Positions 35,709 to 36,174 of a stretch of DNA of 36,174 nucleotides are shown here, one piece after another (within the stretch, counting starts at the first letter, position 1; each line of letters opens with the position of its first letter). Made by a program: the position numbers and the translations under genes. The notes beneath the pieces were generated by a model. The model worked only from the letters and a program-made list of their open reading frames with translations. It did no database searches and was not told the origin of the DNA. Location of the stretch: positions 1 through 36,174 of the forward strand of contig LWCA01000263.1 in assembly GCA_001642005.1 (NCBI GenBank), read 5' to 3'. This DNA is from Intoshia linei (Eukaryota > Orthonectida > Rhopaluridae).

Positions 35709-36174
35709 CACATTTACAGTGTTTATTTAATGATAAATATGATGTATATAATGATGTAGATTGTACATGATCAATTATAGATGTAGACTACATCTACTAC
35801 TCTACTCTACAGAGAAAATATAGAGGGATCTGACATTGAGACTTTTTTTAAAATTAACATTGCAATTCCTTTTTTCGATTCTATTTTATATGAACTCAGC
35901 CTACGATTTTTCAGTGATTAACAGATTTTTTTGAAAGAATTTTCCCTACATCCCCATTATTTTGAAGATTTGAAAAAATTCACATAAAAATATGAATTAT
36001 TTTTAACCATGCATATCATTAGATGAAGATCTCAGAGCAGAATATACTAGATGGAAAAAAAACTTGATTCAAAGACCACTATCATACAACAATTAATCGA
36101 AAGCTGCAATTCTAATTTGCTTCCAAATATTCATCAACTATTAATTATTTTGGCAACATTGCCAATCACCACAT
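35709..36174. other. AT-rich sequence without visible gene
   Basis: Right of the hAT element the sequence is low-complexity AT with a short CTACATCTACTACTCTACTCTAC run near 35789. I see no open frame with family features and no splice-supported exon before the window ends. Confidence 0.5.

Overview
The window is AT-rich nuclear DNA from an animal. The gene set is metazoan: NKAIN, synaptotagmin, sestrin, geminin, AP-3 delta, BLOC1S1, USP14 and SAP18. Most introns are only about 33-50 nt, with GTA...TAG ends, although a few 0.3-2.3 kb introns carry transposon debris. Very short introns, loose AT-rich spacers and many small hAT-type elements suggest a secondarily compacted invertebrate. An orthonectid-like animal would fit, but that is inference and not proven here. 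I saw no rRNA, tRNA or CRISPR, and nothing bacterial.

Layout. 1-1.7 kb: repeats, a transposase scrap and a degenerate tandem array. 1.7-2.9 kb (-): NKAIN-type four-membrane-segment protein. 3.2-4.0 kb (+): small coiled-coil gene with an antisense ORF inside its one large intron. 4.1-5.0 kb (+): BLOC1S1. 6.5-8.9 kb (+): multi-exon coiled-coil gene whose last two exons are duplicated and broken at 10.1-10.4 kb, with a hAT transposase relic between. 10.6-11.7 kb (-): uncharacterised type II membrane protein. 12.1-14.7 kb (+): AP-3 delta, tail-to-tail with SAP18 (14.7-15.2 kb, -). 15.4-17.0 kb (-): synaptotagmin. 17.8-24.0 kb (-): USP14, head-to-head with geminin (24.6-28.7 kb, +) across a 676-bp spacer holding a CRE palindrome and an E2F-type site. 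28.8-32.3 kb (-): sestrin, tail-to-tail with geminin. 33.5-33.8 kb (-): two orphan exons. 34.1-35.7 kb: two nested hAT elements, each with a perfect 8-bp target duplication.

The exon models were built by hand from splice consensus, reading-frame phase and remembered family sequences. Each recognised gene closes in frame through all its listed junctions. AP-3 delta and BLOC1S1 both belong to the lysosome-related-organelle sorting pathway, and synaptotagmin also acts in membrane traffic. Geminin (replication licensing), sestrin (stress and TORC1), USP14 (proteasome) and SAP18 (RNA processing, Sin3) look like unrelated housekeeping neighbours. Nothing in the window is clearly a new system. The best leads are the promoter sites, the nested transposons, unusual residues in sestrin and geminin, a hairpin over the synaptotagmin start, and three unrecognised genes.
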